NCBI RefSeq assembly: GCF_012641075.1
Contig: NZ_JAAXLJ010000005.1
Location: forward strand, 107,938-171,937
Origin: Secundilactobacillus angelensis
GTDB taxonomy: Bacteria > Bacillota > Bacilli > Lactobacillales > Lactobacillaceae
DNA: 64,000 nucleotides
Direction: 5' to 3'
Position 1 is the stretch's first letter, and the number at the start of each line of letters is the position of its first letter. Shown here one piece after another: positions 47,043 through 54,988 of the stretch. The position numbers and the translations under genes were made by a program. The notes under the pieces are model-generated. The model saw nothing but the letters and a program-made list of their open reading frames with translations. It had not been told where the DNA came from and searched no databases.

Positions 47043-47051
47043 GGGACTTAT

Positions 47052-47546
47052 ATGGCAGATTTACGATTGATCAAAGGTGATATTACCACTTTTAATGGCG
47101 ATGCCATCGTTAATGCCGCCAACACGGGCTTAGTTGGTGGCGGCGGAGTGGATGGCGCCATTCACCGCGCGGCAGGGCCGGAACTTGATCTTGCCTGCCG
47201 TAAGCTTCACGGCTGCCCAACAGGAGAAGCAAAGGTGACACCTGGCTTTAATTTACCAGCTCGGCTCATTATTCATACCCCAGGGCCGATTTGGCGTGAT
47301 GGTTCCTTTGAAGAACCCAAGTTATTGCGAAGTTGTTATGAGAATAGCTTGAAACGGGCGGTAGAAAACAACTGCCAAACGGTGGCTTTTCCGTCTATTA
47401 GCACGGGAATTTATGGGTACCCATTGGCCGATGCTTGTCAGATCGCAGTTTCATCGATCCGTGGGTTTGACGCACCTCTAGAAGTAACCATGGTAGCCTT
47501 TGATGAAAGGACCTATCAGGCGTTTAAACTGGCAATGGCTGACTAG
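47052..47546 (+). CDS. Macrodomain protein (O-acetyl-ADP-ribose deacetylase, YmdB-like)
   Basis: A single macrodomain of 164 residues that binds ADP-ribose. The motifs are GDITTFNGDAIVNAANTGL at residues 9-27, GGGGVDGAIHRAAG at 29-42 and SISTGIYGYP near 116-125 (phosphate loop). It resembles YmdB/MacroD-type enzymes that hydrolyse O-acetyl-ADP-ribose or mono-ADP-ribosyl links. ATG 47052 follows GAGGGA. No sirtuin or ADP-ribosyltransferase partner is adjacent. Confidence 0.9.
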   Translation: MADLRLIKGDITTFNGDAIVNAANTGLVGGGGVDGAIHRAAGPELDLACRKLHGCPTGEAKVTPGFNLPARLIIHTPGPIWRDGSFEEPKLLRSCYENSLKRAVENNCQTVAFPSISTGIYGYPLADACQIAVSSIRGFDAPLEVTMVAFDERTYQAFKLAMAD

Positions 47547-47594
47547 AAAAGTCGCTAATTTATCAGACTTAATCTGGTAATTAGCGACTTCTTT
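47547..47594 (+). terminator. Intrinsic terminator after the macrodomain gene
   Basis: AAGTCGCTAAT pairs with ATTAGCGACTT with further inner pairing, followed by CTTT (47547-47594). It could also serve the minus-strand gene. Confidence 0.75.
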
Positions 47595-47622
47595 AATTCA
47601 TTCTTGAGTTGAATACATTGCT

Positions 47623-47811
47623 CTAGTTAACACCGATAAAATGATTGAGAACTGCAGTTTCTTCAGTGGTTGGGCTGCTTTCCATTGACTTAATATTGTG
47701 CAACCGTTCAACTGTAATGTGAAGATTTAAGGCCAGTTCAGTATCCGTAAGATTATGTTTCTTTTGATATTGAATAATTTTTTCTGCAATACCGCTAACT
47801 TCTTGCTCCAT
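47623..47811 (-). CDS. Small helix-turn-helix-like protein
   Basis: A 62-residue helical protein. The central helices KIIQYQKKHNLTDTELALN and ITVERLHNIKS look like a reduced XRE-type helix-turn-helix, as in the small LBP_cg2779-type proteins of lactobacilli (recalled, not checked). The ATG 47811 follows GGAGG; the longer frame starting at 47850 has no ribosome binding site. No toxin partner is adjacent. Confidence 0.62.
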   Translation of the reverse strand: MEQEVSGIAEKIIQYQKKHNLTDTELALNLHITVERLHNIKSMESSPTTEETAVLNHFIGVN

Positions 47812-48101
47812 AATATACCTCCACCTGATATGACTTAAAACTAAACACAACTTTATCTACATCTTATTATATACGATTTTCGGGAGTCCGCCAAAGAATT
47901 CGAGTTCTGTTGGTTGTTGAAACAGTTTTGAATTAACGTCTGTTATATTGTGAAATGATTCAACACTGCGGTATAGCAAGGAAACGAGCACTACGGACAC
48001 CATCAAACATGACTGTTACACAAAGACAATTCAGCTGTAATCTTTTCGTGATGTTGTAACGGTATGATTAACACAATTAATCATTATATGAGGTGAAAAA
48101 T

Positions 48102-48698
48102 TTGAAATTAACAAACAGTTTAATCGTTCTGACGGCTGCAGTTTCATTGTTTGGTGCAACCATGACCACAGCATCCGCTGCAACAATCCAAGCATTACCT
48201 AACCAAGAAGCCACACAGGCGGCTCATGATGCCGTTGAAGGTAGCAGTACGACCAGCTATTCAACAGACTCGGCTCAATCAACTCAGAGCAATTCCAGTG
48301 CGGTCATTGCCGGTGGTCAAACCGCTTCGACTTCACGTGCGAAGGCAGTAGTGAATTTAGCTAAAAAGCTTGCTACCATGAATATTCCTTATGTCTGGGG
48401 CGGGGAATCCTTAAAGGGGATGGACTGCTCAGGCTTAACTGATTATGTTTATGCCCACGCCGCCAACGTGCAACTTGGACATTATACGGTCACTCAAGAA
48501 AGTAAAGTAACATCAAAGCCAGTATCACAAGCAAAACCAGGCGATCTGCTGTTCTGGGGCGCTGCTGGCGCCACGTATCACGTTGCTATTTATATCGGAA
48601 ACAATCAGTTTGTTGCGGCTCCTCAACCAGGTCAAAACGTCGATGTGGAAACAATCAACAGCTACTTTATGCCCGATTTTGCGGGGACAGTCAAGTAA
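48102..48698 (+). CDS. Secreted NlpC/P60 peptidoglycan endopeptidase
   Basis: A 198-residue cell-wall hydrolase. A signal peptide (KLTNSLIVLTAAVSLFGA, cleavage after ASA) is followed by a Ser/Thr-rich linker and a C-terminal NlpC/P60 domain. The catalytic Cys is in GMDCSGLTDYVY, the catalytic His in TYHVAIYIG, and GDLLFWG is conserved. It would cut D-Glu-diamino-acid bonds. The start is TTG 48102, 6 bases after GAGGTG; GTG 48093 is part of that ribosome binding site. There is no LysM or SH3 domain. The upstream 47812-48101 gap shows no gene. Confidence 0.88.
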   Translation: MKLTNSLIVLTAAVSLFGATMTTASAATIQALPNQEATQAAHDAVEGSSTTSYSTDSAQSTQSNSSAVIAGGQTASTSRAKAVVNLAKKLATMNIPYVWGGESLKGMDCSGLTDYVYAHAANVQLGHYTVTQESKVTSKPVSQAKPGDLLFWGAAGATYHVAIYIGNNQFVAAPQPGQNVDVETINSYFMPDFAGTVK

Positions 48699-48734
48699 GC
48701 ATTGTTTTAACCTCGTATCTATTTGCACTCATGG

Positions 48735-48740
48735 TATAAT
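48735..48740 (+). promoter_or_regulatory. Extended -10 promoter of the lipoprotein gene
   Basis: TATAAT preceded by TG one base upstream (ATGGTATAAT), with no good -35. Transcription would start near 48747, giving a leader that holds the tiny frame at 48780-48806. Confidence 0.55.
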
Positions 48741-48779
48741 GGGCGTAAATGAATAAGGGGGAGAGGCGGACTCTGTGGG

Positions 48780-48806
48780 ATGAGTTTGCCGAATAATAAG
48801 TTATGA
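48780..48806 (+). CDS. Possible 8-codon leader peptide coupled to the lipoprotein gene
   Basis: ATG 48780 opens a frame encoding MSLPNNKL and stopping at TGA 48804-48806, which overlaps the lipoprotein ATG as ATGA. GAGAGGCGG (48761-48769) is placed to serve this small frame, while the lipoprotein ATG itself has no ribosome binding site. Translational coupling is the simplest explanation. Confidence 0.4.
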   Translation: MSLPNNKL

Positions 48807-49363
48807 AGCAATTAATTAAAGTCGTATTACCATTAGCTGTTTTAGGGTTACTTGGCGGTTGCGGTTCACAGTCTAAGTCAAGCTCAGATGCCTCTAAACC
48901 CAAAACTGCCAAAGTTGCCAAAAGTAATAATAATACCAGTGAAACTAGCGACTCATCAGCAAAACAGGGTTCTTCTGAATCTGATTCGGCTTCAGATGGT
49001 GCTAACGGTTCAAGCGGCAGCAATCAGAATGCCAATCAGCAGACGAAGGCTAAAAACGGTAAAACTACTGCTACCAGCCAGTCACATCCTACGGTGACGC
49101 AGCAGTCGGTTGCCAATCGCATTTCACAGTCACTGAGCAGTCAATACACGCCTCAGGACTTAGCCTTTCAATTTAGTCAATCTGGTGCCGGTATCTATAC
49201 TGTGCAGGTGCAGGAGAATCATCAGTCTCCTAACATGAAGGCTAGGGGGGCAGATCCGACAACCAGCCCAACTATCGCCTGGTATAAGACCAATGCCAAC
49301 GGTCAATTACTTAAGTCCGTTGATGGTGGCGTGAGCTACGTGCTAGTGGGTAACGCTTATTAA
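48803..49363 (+). CDS. Cell-surface lipoprotein
   Basis: A 186-residue lipoprotein with signal peptide and lipobox LLGGC, so Cys20 is the lipidated residue. A long Ser/Asn/Gln-rich linker (about residues 22-95) leads to a C-terminal domain of about 90 residues (TQQSVANRISQSLSSQY, AGIYTVQVQENH, IAWYKTNANGQLLKS). The domain looks PepSY/BLIP-like in pattern, but no family is certain. There is no ribosome binding site of its own; see the leader peptide that ends on its start. Confidence 0.78.
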   Translation: MKQLIKVVLPLAVLGLLGGCGSQSKSSSDASKPKTAKVAKSNNNTSETSDSSAKQGSSESDSASDGANGSSGSNQNANQQTKAKNGKTTATSQSHPTVTQQSVANRISQSLSSQYTPQDLAFQFSQSGAGIYTVQVQENHQSPNMKARGADPTTSPTIAWYKTNANGQLLKSVDGGVSYVLVGNAY

Positions 49364-49378
49364 TTTTAAAACCATATC

Positions 49379-49429
49379 AAAAAGCAATCTGATTACAGTT
49401 AACTTTAGCTGTAATCAGATTGCTTTTTT
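49379..49429. terminator. Bidirectional terminator (lipoprotein / membrane gene)
   Basis: A 20-base stem AAAAAGCAATCTGATTACAG pairs with the stretch at 49410-49429 between convergent genes. Confidence 0.87.
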
Positions 49430-49443
49430 AAGCTGGTATGCTG

Positions 49444-49794
49444 CTACCACATACCGTGCTTTTTTCGAATCGATGATCGGAATCCAAACAGCGCCACGAT
49501 GAAGGCAAAAAATGCAATTGCTGCAATGATTGCCCATAGCCAGCTGCTGGTTTGAACTAACACAAAGTAGCCTACCCCAATCGAACTGAAAAAGGTTAGT
49601 AGTAAGGATAAGAAGAGGTTGTCGGTGCCGTAAAATGCTTGACCAATCGTCAAAACAATAGCGCCCGTAAAGACGGTCTCGCCACTGACTGGACTTCCTG
49701 CATGATAGAAAAAGGCACCCAATTCCAATAGTGTACCTAGTACCATTACAGTTACACCGAACGCCGTCGTGAATTTAAGTGGTTTTCGAGCCAT
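49444..49794 (-). CDS. Membrane protein, four helices
   Basis: A 116-residue integral membrane protein with four hydrophobic segments (about residues 9-29, 38-56, 58-78 and 82-102) and a basic C-terminus (SSIRKKHGMW). No family is recognised. ATG 49794 follows GAAGGTG; a GTG at 49803 is an alternative. It is monocistronic. Confidence 0.6.
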   Translation of the reverse strand: MARKPLKFTTAFGVTVMVLGTLLELGAFFYHAGSPVSGETVFTGAIVLTIGQAFYGTDNLFLSLLLTFFSSIGVGYFVLVQTSSWLWAIIAAIAFFAFIVALFGFRSSIRKKHGMW

Positions 49795-49852
49795 AATGAT
49801 CACCTTCTTTATACTATATTATAATTCTTTTAGGTGAAATAGGGTAATCATA

Positions 49853-50509
49853 TTATTGCAGGTGGAGGCCAAATAGTGCAATTTGTAACAGAAGTAGACT
49901 GCTAATCATAATGCACCAGTCCCACCAGTGAACCCGAATTTGCTTGAAGTATGTTCGTGGAGCACCCTCGGAAAAACCATGAGAAGTCATGGCTTCTGCC
50001 AAATTTTCTGACCAGTCCAAGGAGGCCAAGATGGCTTTAAAGTACAACTGGGGCGACCAGATATGAAGCGCCTGACCGCGCATGTTGCCGGCAGCTCGAA
50101 TAACGTTGACCTCGCTGACAATTTTAGGGAGTAGGTCAAACGCACCTAAAAAGCCGTAAGCAAACTTACTTGGGATGTGGGCGTTCTGCTCCAATGACAT
50201 GACTAAATCACTCACTGAAGTGGTTAAAGTTGCGGCTGAACCCACGAAAACATAGGCGTAGATACGGGTGAACAATACCAGGGCGAAATGCATCCCGGCG
50301 TTTGATTGCAACAAGATGGCTACCGCTAGTGCTACGGCTGGAATCAGAGGAACGAAGAATAAGAGTACCAACCGTTTTAGCGGTGGTCGACTGGTCAAAA
50401 TGATCAATAGGCCAATGATTGCTAATGCTAGGTTAACCATCCAAGTACTGGTGAACGAGATTTCTAGCGCAATCAGGACGGCTAACAAGAATTTTAAACT
50501 TGGGTTCAC
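49853..50509 (-). CDS. ykoC: ECF transporter T component (YkoC-like)
   Basis: The membrane-embedded coupling protein of an energy-coupling-factor importer, 218 residues with about six helices. The coupling-helix motifs are RAAGNMRGQAL and AMTSHGFSEGA (A-R-G type), which contact the ATPase. The start is GTG 50509, overlapping the ATPase stop as GTGA and preceded by GGAGGG; the longer upstream frame is not credible. It belongs to the TPP-controlled ykoEDC set. Confidence 0.85.
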   Translation of the reverse strand: MNPSLKFLLAVLIALEISFTSTWMVNLALAIIGLLIILTSRPPLKRLVLLFFVPLIPAVALAVAILLQSNAGMHFALVLFTRIYAYVFVGSAATLTTSVSDLVMSLEQNAHIPSKFAYGFLGAFDLLPKIVSEVNVIRAAGNMRGQALHIWSPQLYFKAILASLDWSENLAEAMTSHGFSEGAPRTYFKQIRVHWWDWCIMISSLLLLQIALFGLHLQ

Positions 50510-51945
50510 GCTAATCCCTCCACATATTGTAATTGATTGTTTGCTAGTGTGACGTGGTAGTCGACTAAGGCATCGAGACCAAAGAGCTGATGGCTGACAA
50601 TGAGCATCGTTTGGTGACAATCGTGGGCAACCTGTTTCATGATTGCCATGATCGTTTGCAGTGAGCTGAAGTCTAATCCGGTAAACGGTTCGTCAAACAG
50701 TAGAACGGGTGTGGCCATAATCAACATTTCTAGAATCTGTAATTTTTTCTTTTGCCCGCCACTCAGCGTATAGACGACATGATCTTGCAAATGGTCTAAC
50801 TGCAGTTTTTCTAAAAATCCGGGCAGCCGTTCTTTAAAGTACGCCGCTGCTTGACTATTTTTTAGTGAGAGGGCTAATTCTTCTGCGACTGATACGTTTA
50901 GAAATTGCTGGTCGGCATCTTGAAAAACCAGTGCAACTTGCCGGTAAAGCTGATTGTTGCGAATTTTGGCAATTTCTTTTTGGTTAAGTAATAATGTGCC
51001 ATCGTATTGATGCAATTTTGAGAGTGCCATCAGCAAAGTTGACTTTCCGGTACCGTTGGCGCCAGTGAGTAAGGTAATGTGATGCTTAAAAAAGTTGATT
51101 TCAGGTTGTTTTAGCAGAGTTGACGTACCCGCAGTTAAAGATAAATCATGCGCTGTGATCACGGGTTGATCAACTTTTGTTGGTAATGATAATTGTTGAT
51201 CAGACGTATCTTGACGTTGGAAGGCCGCCATTTTTTCTTGGGCATCAGTTTCATTGAGTAGTGTCAGCGAGTTCCCCGTACCATTCAGGACGAATAGATG
51301 ATCAATATAAGCATCATAGTCTTCCAGGTCGTGATCGGAAATGATGATCGTTTTGTGCTCTTCATGTTGCAGCTTTGCTAGTTTTGATAACAGTAGCTGA
51401 CGCGCAACAGGATCCACGCTAGCAAAGGGTTCATCCAGCAGAATCGTATCGGCTTTCATAGCGATGATGACAGCCAAGGCAACCTTTTGTTTTTCCCCAC
51501 CAGAAAGGCTGTTGAGCTGACGATGACGCAATGCAGTAATCTCTACGTATTCCAATGCGCGATCAACTCTCGACATCATTTCCGACGGTGGCACACACTG
51601 ATTTTCCAATGTGAAGAGTAATTCACGTTCGACTGTGTCCATGGCGAATTGTTGATTAGGGTTTTGGAACATCATGGCAATCAGCTGCCCCCGATCAGTT
51701 TCGGGTATCTCACTGATTGGAGTGTGATTTAACTGGATTTCGCCATGTGTGATGACACCACCAAACTTAGGGTATAGGCCACTCATAATTTTCATTAAAG
51801 TGGATTTACCGGAGCCGGAGGGACCGGTGAGCAGTGAAAAACCGCCATCCGGAAAAGTCGCCGAAACATCAGCTAACGTGAGTGGCTTTTGCCCATCTTC
51901 AGTGGGATAGGAAAATGATAAGTGATTGATCGAAATCGTTGCCAT
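50506..51945 (-). CDS. ykoD: ECF transporter duplicated ATPase (YkoD-like)
   Basis: A 479-residue protein with two fused ABC ATPase domains powering vitamin-precursor uptake. The N-terminal domain has Walker A GPSGSGKSTL (about 40-49), signature LSGGEKQK and Walker B ILLDEPFASVD. The C-terminal domain has GANGTGKSTLL, LSGGQKKK and LLFDEPFTGLD. Both look competent. The ATG follows a weak GAGGG. It lies 15 bases after ykoE and overlaps ykoC by 4 bases. Confidence 0.92.
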   Translation of the reverse strand: MATISINHLSFSYPTEDGQKPLTLADVSATFPDGGFSLLTGPSGSGKSTLMKIMSGLYPKFGGVITHGEIQLNHTPISEIPETDRGQLIAMMFQNPNQQFAMDTVERELLFTLENQCVPPSEMMSRVDRALEYVEITALRHRQLNSLSGGEKQKVALAVIIAMKADTILLDEPFASVDPVARQLLLSKLAKLQHEEHKTIIISDHDLEDYDAYIDHLFVLNGTGNSLTLLNETDAQEKMAAFQRQDTSDQQLSLPTKVDQPVITAHDLSLTAGTSTLLKQPEINFFKHHITLLTGANGTGKSTLLMALSKLHQYDGTLLLNQKEIAKIRNNQLYRQVALVFQDADQQFLNVSVAEELALSLKNSQAAAYFKERLPGFLEKLQLDHLQDHVVYTLSGGQKKKLQILEMLIMATPVLLFDEPFTGLDFSSLQTIMAIMKQVAHDCHQTMLIVSHQLFGLDALVDYHVTLANNQLQYVEGLA

Positions 51946-51960
51946 GGTTATCCCTCAATT

Positions 51961-52533
51961 CTAGCGAGACTGAGTTTGCATCAAATGGGTGCGGTCGAGT
52001 AATTTGACAATTGCTTTAACCAGCAAGCCGGAAAAGATCCAAGTTGAAATTAAACGGATGATGAATAATGCAATCAACAGGCCAATGTGATACTTGGAAT
52101 AGCCATTCCGGATCATGTCCCAACCAAAGGTGACAATGGTGGTGGTTAACACACTCAGATTCAAGCTGAACCAGTCATAGCGCTTGTAGCCGGTAAAGGT
52201 AAAGCCCAGTTCTGAAGCAACACCTTGAACGACACCAGAGATCATTGTACTTGCGCCCCATTGGCCACCCAAAAACATTTCGACAACGGAACCCAGGAAT
52301 TCGCCTAAGGTAGCGGAACCAACTTTTTTAAAGATGTAGCCAGATAGTGGTCCAGCCATGACCCAAATTCCCATCACAACATCGTTAGCACCCGGTCCAA
52401 GACCAACGGGGGTTAAAGCAACCGTTAAAACGTTGTACAGCGGGCCGATGACCCAGTAGATCACGCCAAAGAAGATCGCAATTAAAGTTAAAAGAATAAT
52501 GTCTCGTAAATGCCAAGCATTTGAATATTTCAT
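51961..52533 (-). CDS. ykoE: ECF transporter S component (YkoE-like, thiamine-precursor)
   Basis: The substrate-binding membrane subunit, 190 residues with about six helices (WHLRDIILLTLIAIFFGVIYW at the start, truncated here to its key residues; GEFLGSVVEMFLGGQWGA in the middle). YkoE proteins in TPP-controlled operons are predicted to bind hydroxymethylpyrimidine or thiamine. The TPP riboswitch directly upstream fits that. The ATG follows GGAGGC on the minus strand. YkoF is absent. Confidence 0.87.
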   Translation of the reverse strand: MKYSNAWHLRDIILLTLIAIFFGVIYWVIGPLYNVLTVALTPVGLGPGANDVVMGIWVMAGPLSGYIFKKVGSATLGEFLGSVVEMFLGGQWGASTMISGVVQGVASELGFTFTGYKRYDWFSLNLSVLTTTIVTFGWDMIRNGYSKYHIGLLIALFIIRLISTWIFSGLLVKAIVKLLDRTHLMQTQSR

Positions 52534-52578
52534 CTTGTAAAGCCTCCATGTATTTGATGACTAAACGTTTTTCTGCAC

Positions 52579-52616
52579 GAAAAAGCGTCAAAGATAAACG
52601 ATTATCTTTGACGCTC
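52579..52616 (-). terminator. Terminator of the TPP riboswitch expression platform
   Basis: On the minus strand AGCGTCAAAGATAA pairs with TTATCTTTGACGCT (52615-52584), followed by TTTT. It lies between the aptamer and the ykoE ribosome binding site, so control is by transcription termination. Confidence 0.85.
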
Positions 52617-52649
52617 CTTTTGGCTTTTATATCAGAAAAATAAATGCAT

Positions 52650-52722
52650 TATGCTCCCTTCGCTGGTATTAACCAGATCAGGTTCAATGGGTGGTATCTC
52701 AGCCAAAAGGCACCCCAGATAA
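52650..52722 (-). promoter_or_regulatory. TPP riboswitch (THI element)
   Basis: On the minus strand the conserved elements GGGGTGCC, GGCTGAGATACCACCC, GAACCTGATCTGG and TAATACCAGCGAAGGGA occur in order. Thiamine pyrophosphate binding would favour the terminator just downstream and shut off ykoEDC. Confidence 0.95.
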
Positions 52723-52739
52723 CGTTTAGTTCAGTTGAT

Positions 52740-52768
52740 AGTCTACACGGACTGGTCCGTATTTGCAA
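52740..52768 (-). promoter_or_regulatory. Promoter of ykoEDC with a palindrome in its spacer
   Basis: On the minus strand TTGCAA (52768-52763), a 17-base spacer and TAGACT (52745-52740). The spacer contains the perfect palindrome ACGGACCAGTCCGT (52760-52747). Transcription would begin just before the TPP aptamer. Confidence 0.55.
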
Positions 52769-52783
52769 GCGAGCGAACGCGAG

Positions 52784-54007
52784 TTAAGCGCGACTCAACT
52801 TCTTTAGGTTCGGAATTGTTAGCATTGTGCAAAGACTGATGATGTAAAGAATTGACAGGAAGCCCATAACTACGAACAGGCTATAGTGATCCATCAAAAA
52901 GCCGATGACAACACTTGAGAAACCGCCGATCGCACGACCGATATTGACGATGACATTATTAGCGGTTGAACGAATCTCAGTGGGGTAAAGACGGGAAATG
53001 ACCGCGCCGTAACCACCGAACATCCCGTTCGAGAAGAAACCAAGTACAGCACCGGCGATTAGCAAAGTAATCTCATTAATTGCCAAGGTGATACTAAACA
53101 CGGCTGCTGCGGAGCAAACCAGAAAGATGCCAAATGCTAATCGGGGACCGAAGTAGTCCAGAATGCTGCCGAAAGTCATCATGCCAATGCTCATACCGAC
53201 AATGGTGGCAATCATCCAGATTGAAGAACCGGAAACGCTCAAATGTAGTTTTTGCTGCATGATGGATGGCAACCAGTTCATTAAACCAAAGTAACCAGCG
53301 ATTTGGACGATGACCATAACGCTAAGCGCAATCGTTTGATATGCTAGTTTTGGTGTTTTGAACAGGGCACTGATTCGGACCCGTTTGCTGGGATCAGTTT
53401 CGGCTTTGCTAGCTGCTAGAAATTCATCGCTTTCGTGCAGATGGCGACGGATGAAGTAGGTCAACCCCACTGGAATCAAGCCAAATAAGAACAGTGCCCG
53501 CCAACCTAATGCGGGAATGATAAAGGCAGCAGCAATGGCAGCTAAAATTGCACCAATTTGACCACCAATAGCTGCGATCGAAGTCATCTTACCGATTTTG
53601 TGATGGTTGAAGTTTTCCGCAATCAATGTAATACCAACGCCATATTCGCCACCAGCTCCGACGCCGGCAATAAAGCGGCAGAGGTAAATTAACGTAATGT
53701 TGTTGGCGAAATACATTGCAGCGGTGGCAAAAGCGAAAATAAATACGGTGTGGGAGAAAGTTCGAACTCTACCGAAACGGTCAGCAACGACGCCAAAAAA
53801 AATACCGCCCACTAGCATGCCCAAATTAGTGATTGATGAAATCAGTCCTGCCTGAGCACCGTTGATATGTAAATCAGCGATGATCGAAGAAAGCGCAAAG
53901 GAGAGAAATAAAACGTCCATATTCTCCAATGCGAATCCTGCCGAGGTAGAAGCAATCGTCCACTTTTGGTTCTTGCTTAGCGCGTGGTGTTGTACAGTAG
54001 TTTCCAT
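52784..54007 (-). CDS. MFS transporter, metabolite:H+ symporter type
   Basis: A 407-residue, 12-helix major facilitator. The loop 2-3 motif GVVADRFGRVRTF and the segments RFIAGVGAGGEYGVGITL and GGYGAVISRLYPTEIRSTAN are typical of the sugar-phosphate, aromatic-acid and metabolite:H+ symporter group, so import of an organic acid or similar metabolite is likely. The substrate is unknown. ATG 54007 follows TTGGAGGAA; the longer frame upstream is not credible. It is divergent from pyrF and lies upstream of the ykoEDC promoter. Confidence 0.85.
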   Translation of the reverse strand: METTVQHHALSKNQKWTIASTSAGFALENMDVLFLSFALSSIIADLHINGAQAGLISSITNLGMLVGGIFFGVVADRFGRVRTFSHTVFIFAFATAAMYFANNITLIYLCRFIAGVGAGGEYGVGITLIAENFNHHKIGKMTSIAAIGGQIGAILAAIAAAFIIPALGWRALFLFGLIPVGLTYFIRRHLHESDEFLAASKAETDPSKRVRISALFKTPKLAYQTIALSVMVIVQIAGYFGLMNWLPSIMQQKLHLSVSGSSIWMIATIVGMSIGMMTFGSILDYFGPRLAFGIFLVCSAAAVFSITLAINEITLLIAGAVLGFFSNGMFGGYGAVISRLYPTEIRSTANNVIVNIGRAIGGFSSVVIGFLMDHYSLFVVMGFLSILYIISLCTMLTIPNLKKLSRA

Positions 54008-54167
54008 ATTCAGTTTCCTCCAAAATAAGTGCTCACAGGCACTTGTTATTTTTGCGGTTACAGTCGAACCGTTGCACGTATTGTGACATAGTTTGTTGAC
54101 GAATACAAGTACTTCTTGACGCTGGCTGGTCGACTGATGTAAACTCAATTCAAGATATCTTTAACTT

Positions 54168-54256
54168 AGCCCAGTGAGACTAACAAGTTTACGGAAGAAG
54201 TCCATCTTCTTGATGGAACCAGTGAACCGTTTAGCGCTCGAGCTAAACGGTTTTTT
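54168..54256 (+). promoter_or_regulatory. PyrR-dependent attenuator of pyrFE
   Basis: AGCCCAGTGAGACT (54168-54181) is a close variant of the PyrR-binding loop consensus ARUCCNGNGAGGYU (differences at two positions). An intrinsic terminator follows: AACCGTTTAGC (54225-54235) pairs with GCTAAACGGTT (54242-54252) plus a T run. A promoter with TTGACG near 54117 and an extended -10 TGATGTAAACT lies upstream. Confidence 0.78.
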
Positions 54257-54275
54257 GTGTAGAAAGGAGATTGTC

Positions 54276-54986
54276 ATGCGTCCCATTATTATTGCGTTAG
54301 ACTTTGAAGATCGTGATCAGGTATTCAATTTTCTAGATCAGTTTGACCATCAAGACCAATTATTTGTGAAGGTTGGTATGGAACTCTTTTACTTTGAAGG
54401 ACCGAAGATTTTACTGGAATTGCGTAAGCGCGGCATTCAGGTTTTCCTTGATTTGAAATTGTACGATATTCCCAATACCGTTGAACAAGCGATGTATCAA
54501 TTGGGACAGCAGGAAGTTTCCATGGTGACGGTTCACGCTGCTGGTGGAGCTGAAATGATCAGCAGGGCTAAGCAGGGGTTACTGCGAGGGAGTCAAAAAG
54601 CGGGTGTAAAACCCGCCAAGTTACTCGCTATTACTCAACTAACGTCAACCTCTGAGGAACAGATGCGAACCGAACAGCTGGTCAATGCAAGTTTAACGGA
54701 GTCGGTACGGCATTATGCGCAGCTAGCAGAGGCGAGTGGTGCGGATGGCGTCATTTCATCAGCCCTTGAAGACCCGATGATTCACCGCTCGACTAGTGAT
54801 GATTTCTTATGTATCAATCCCGGAATTCGGTTAGCCTCGGACAGCGCGGACGATCAAAAACGGGTCGTGACGCCGGCCCAGGCTGCTGAATTAGGAAGTA
54901 ACGGTCTGGTAGTTGGCCGTTCAATTACTAAAGCGGCTGATCCAGTTGCGGCTTATCAAAAAATTGCTGAAGAATGGGAGCTCTAA
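54276..54986 (+). CDS. pyrF: Orotidine 5'-phosphate decarboxylase
   Basis: Converts OMP to UMP, the last step of de novo synthesis. The 236-residue TIM barrel has the catalytic motif DLKLYDIPNTV near residues 62-72, IIALDFED at the start and the phosphate loop near NGLVVGRSI. The ATG 54276 follows AAAGGAGA; the upstream extension would cover the attenuator. It is followed 2 bases later by pyrE. Confidence 0.97.
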   Translation: MRPIIIALDFEDRDQVFNFLDQFDHQDQLFVKVGMELFYFEGPKILLELRKRGIQVFLDLKLYDIPNTVEQAMYQLGQQEVSMVTVHAAGGAEMISRAKQGLLRGSQKAGVKPAKLLAITQLTSTSEEQMRTEQLVNASLTESVRHYAQLAEASGADGVISSALEDPMIHRSTSDDFLCINPGIRLASDSADDQKRVVTPAQAAELGSNGLVVGRSITKAADPVAAYQKIAEEWEL

Positions 54987-54988
54987 TC

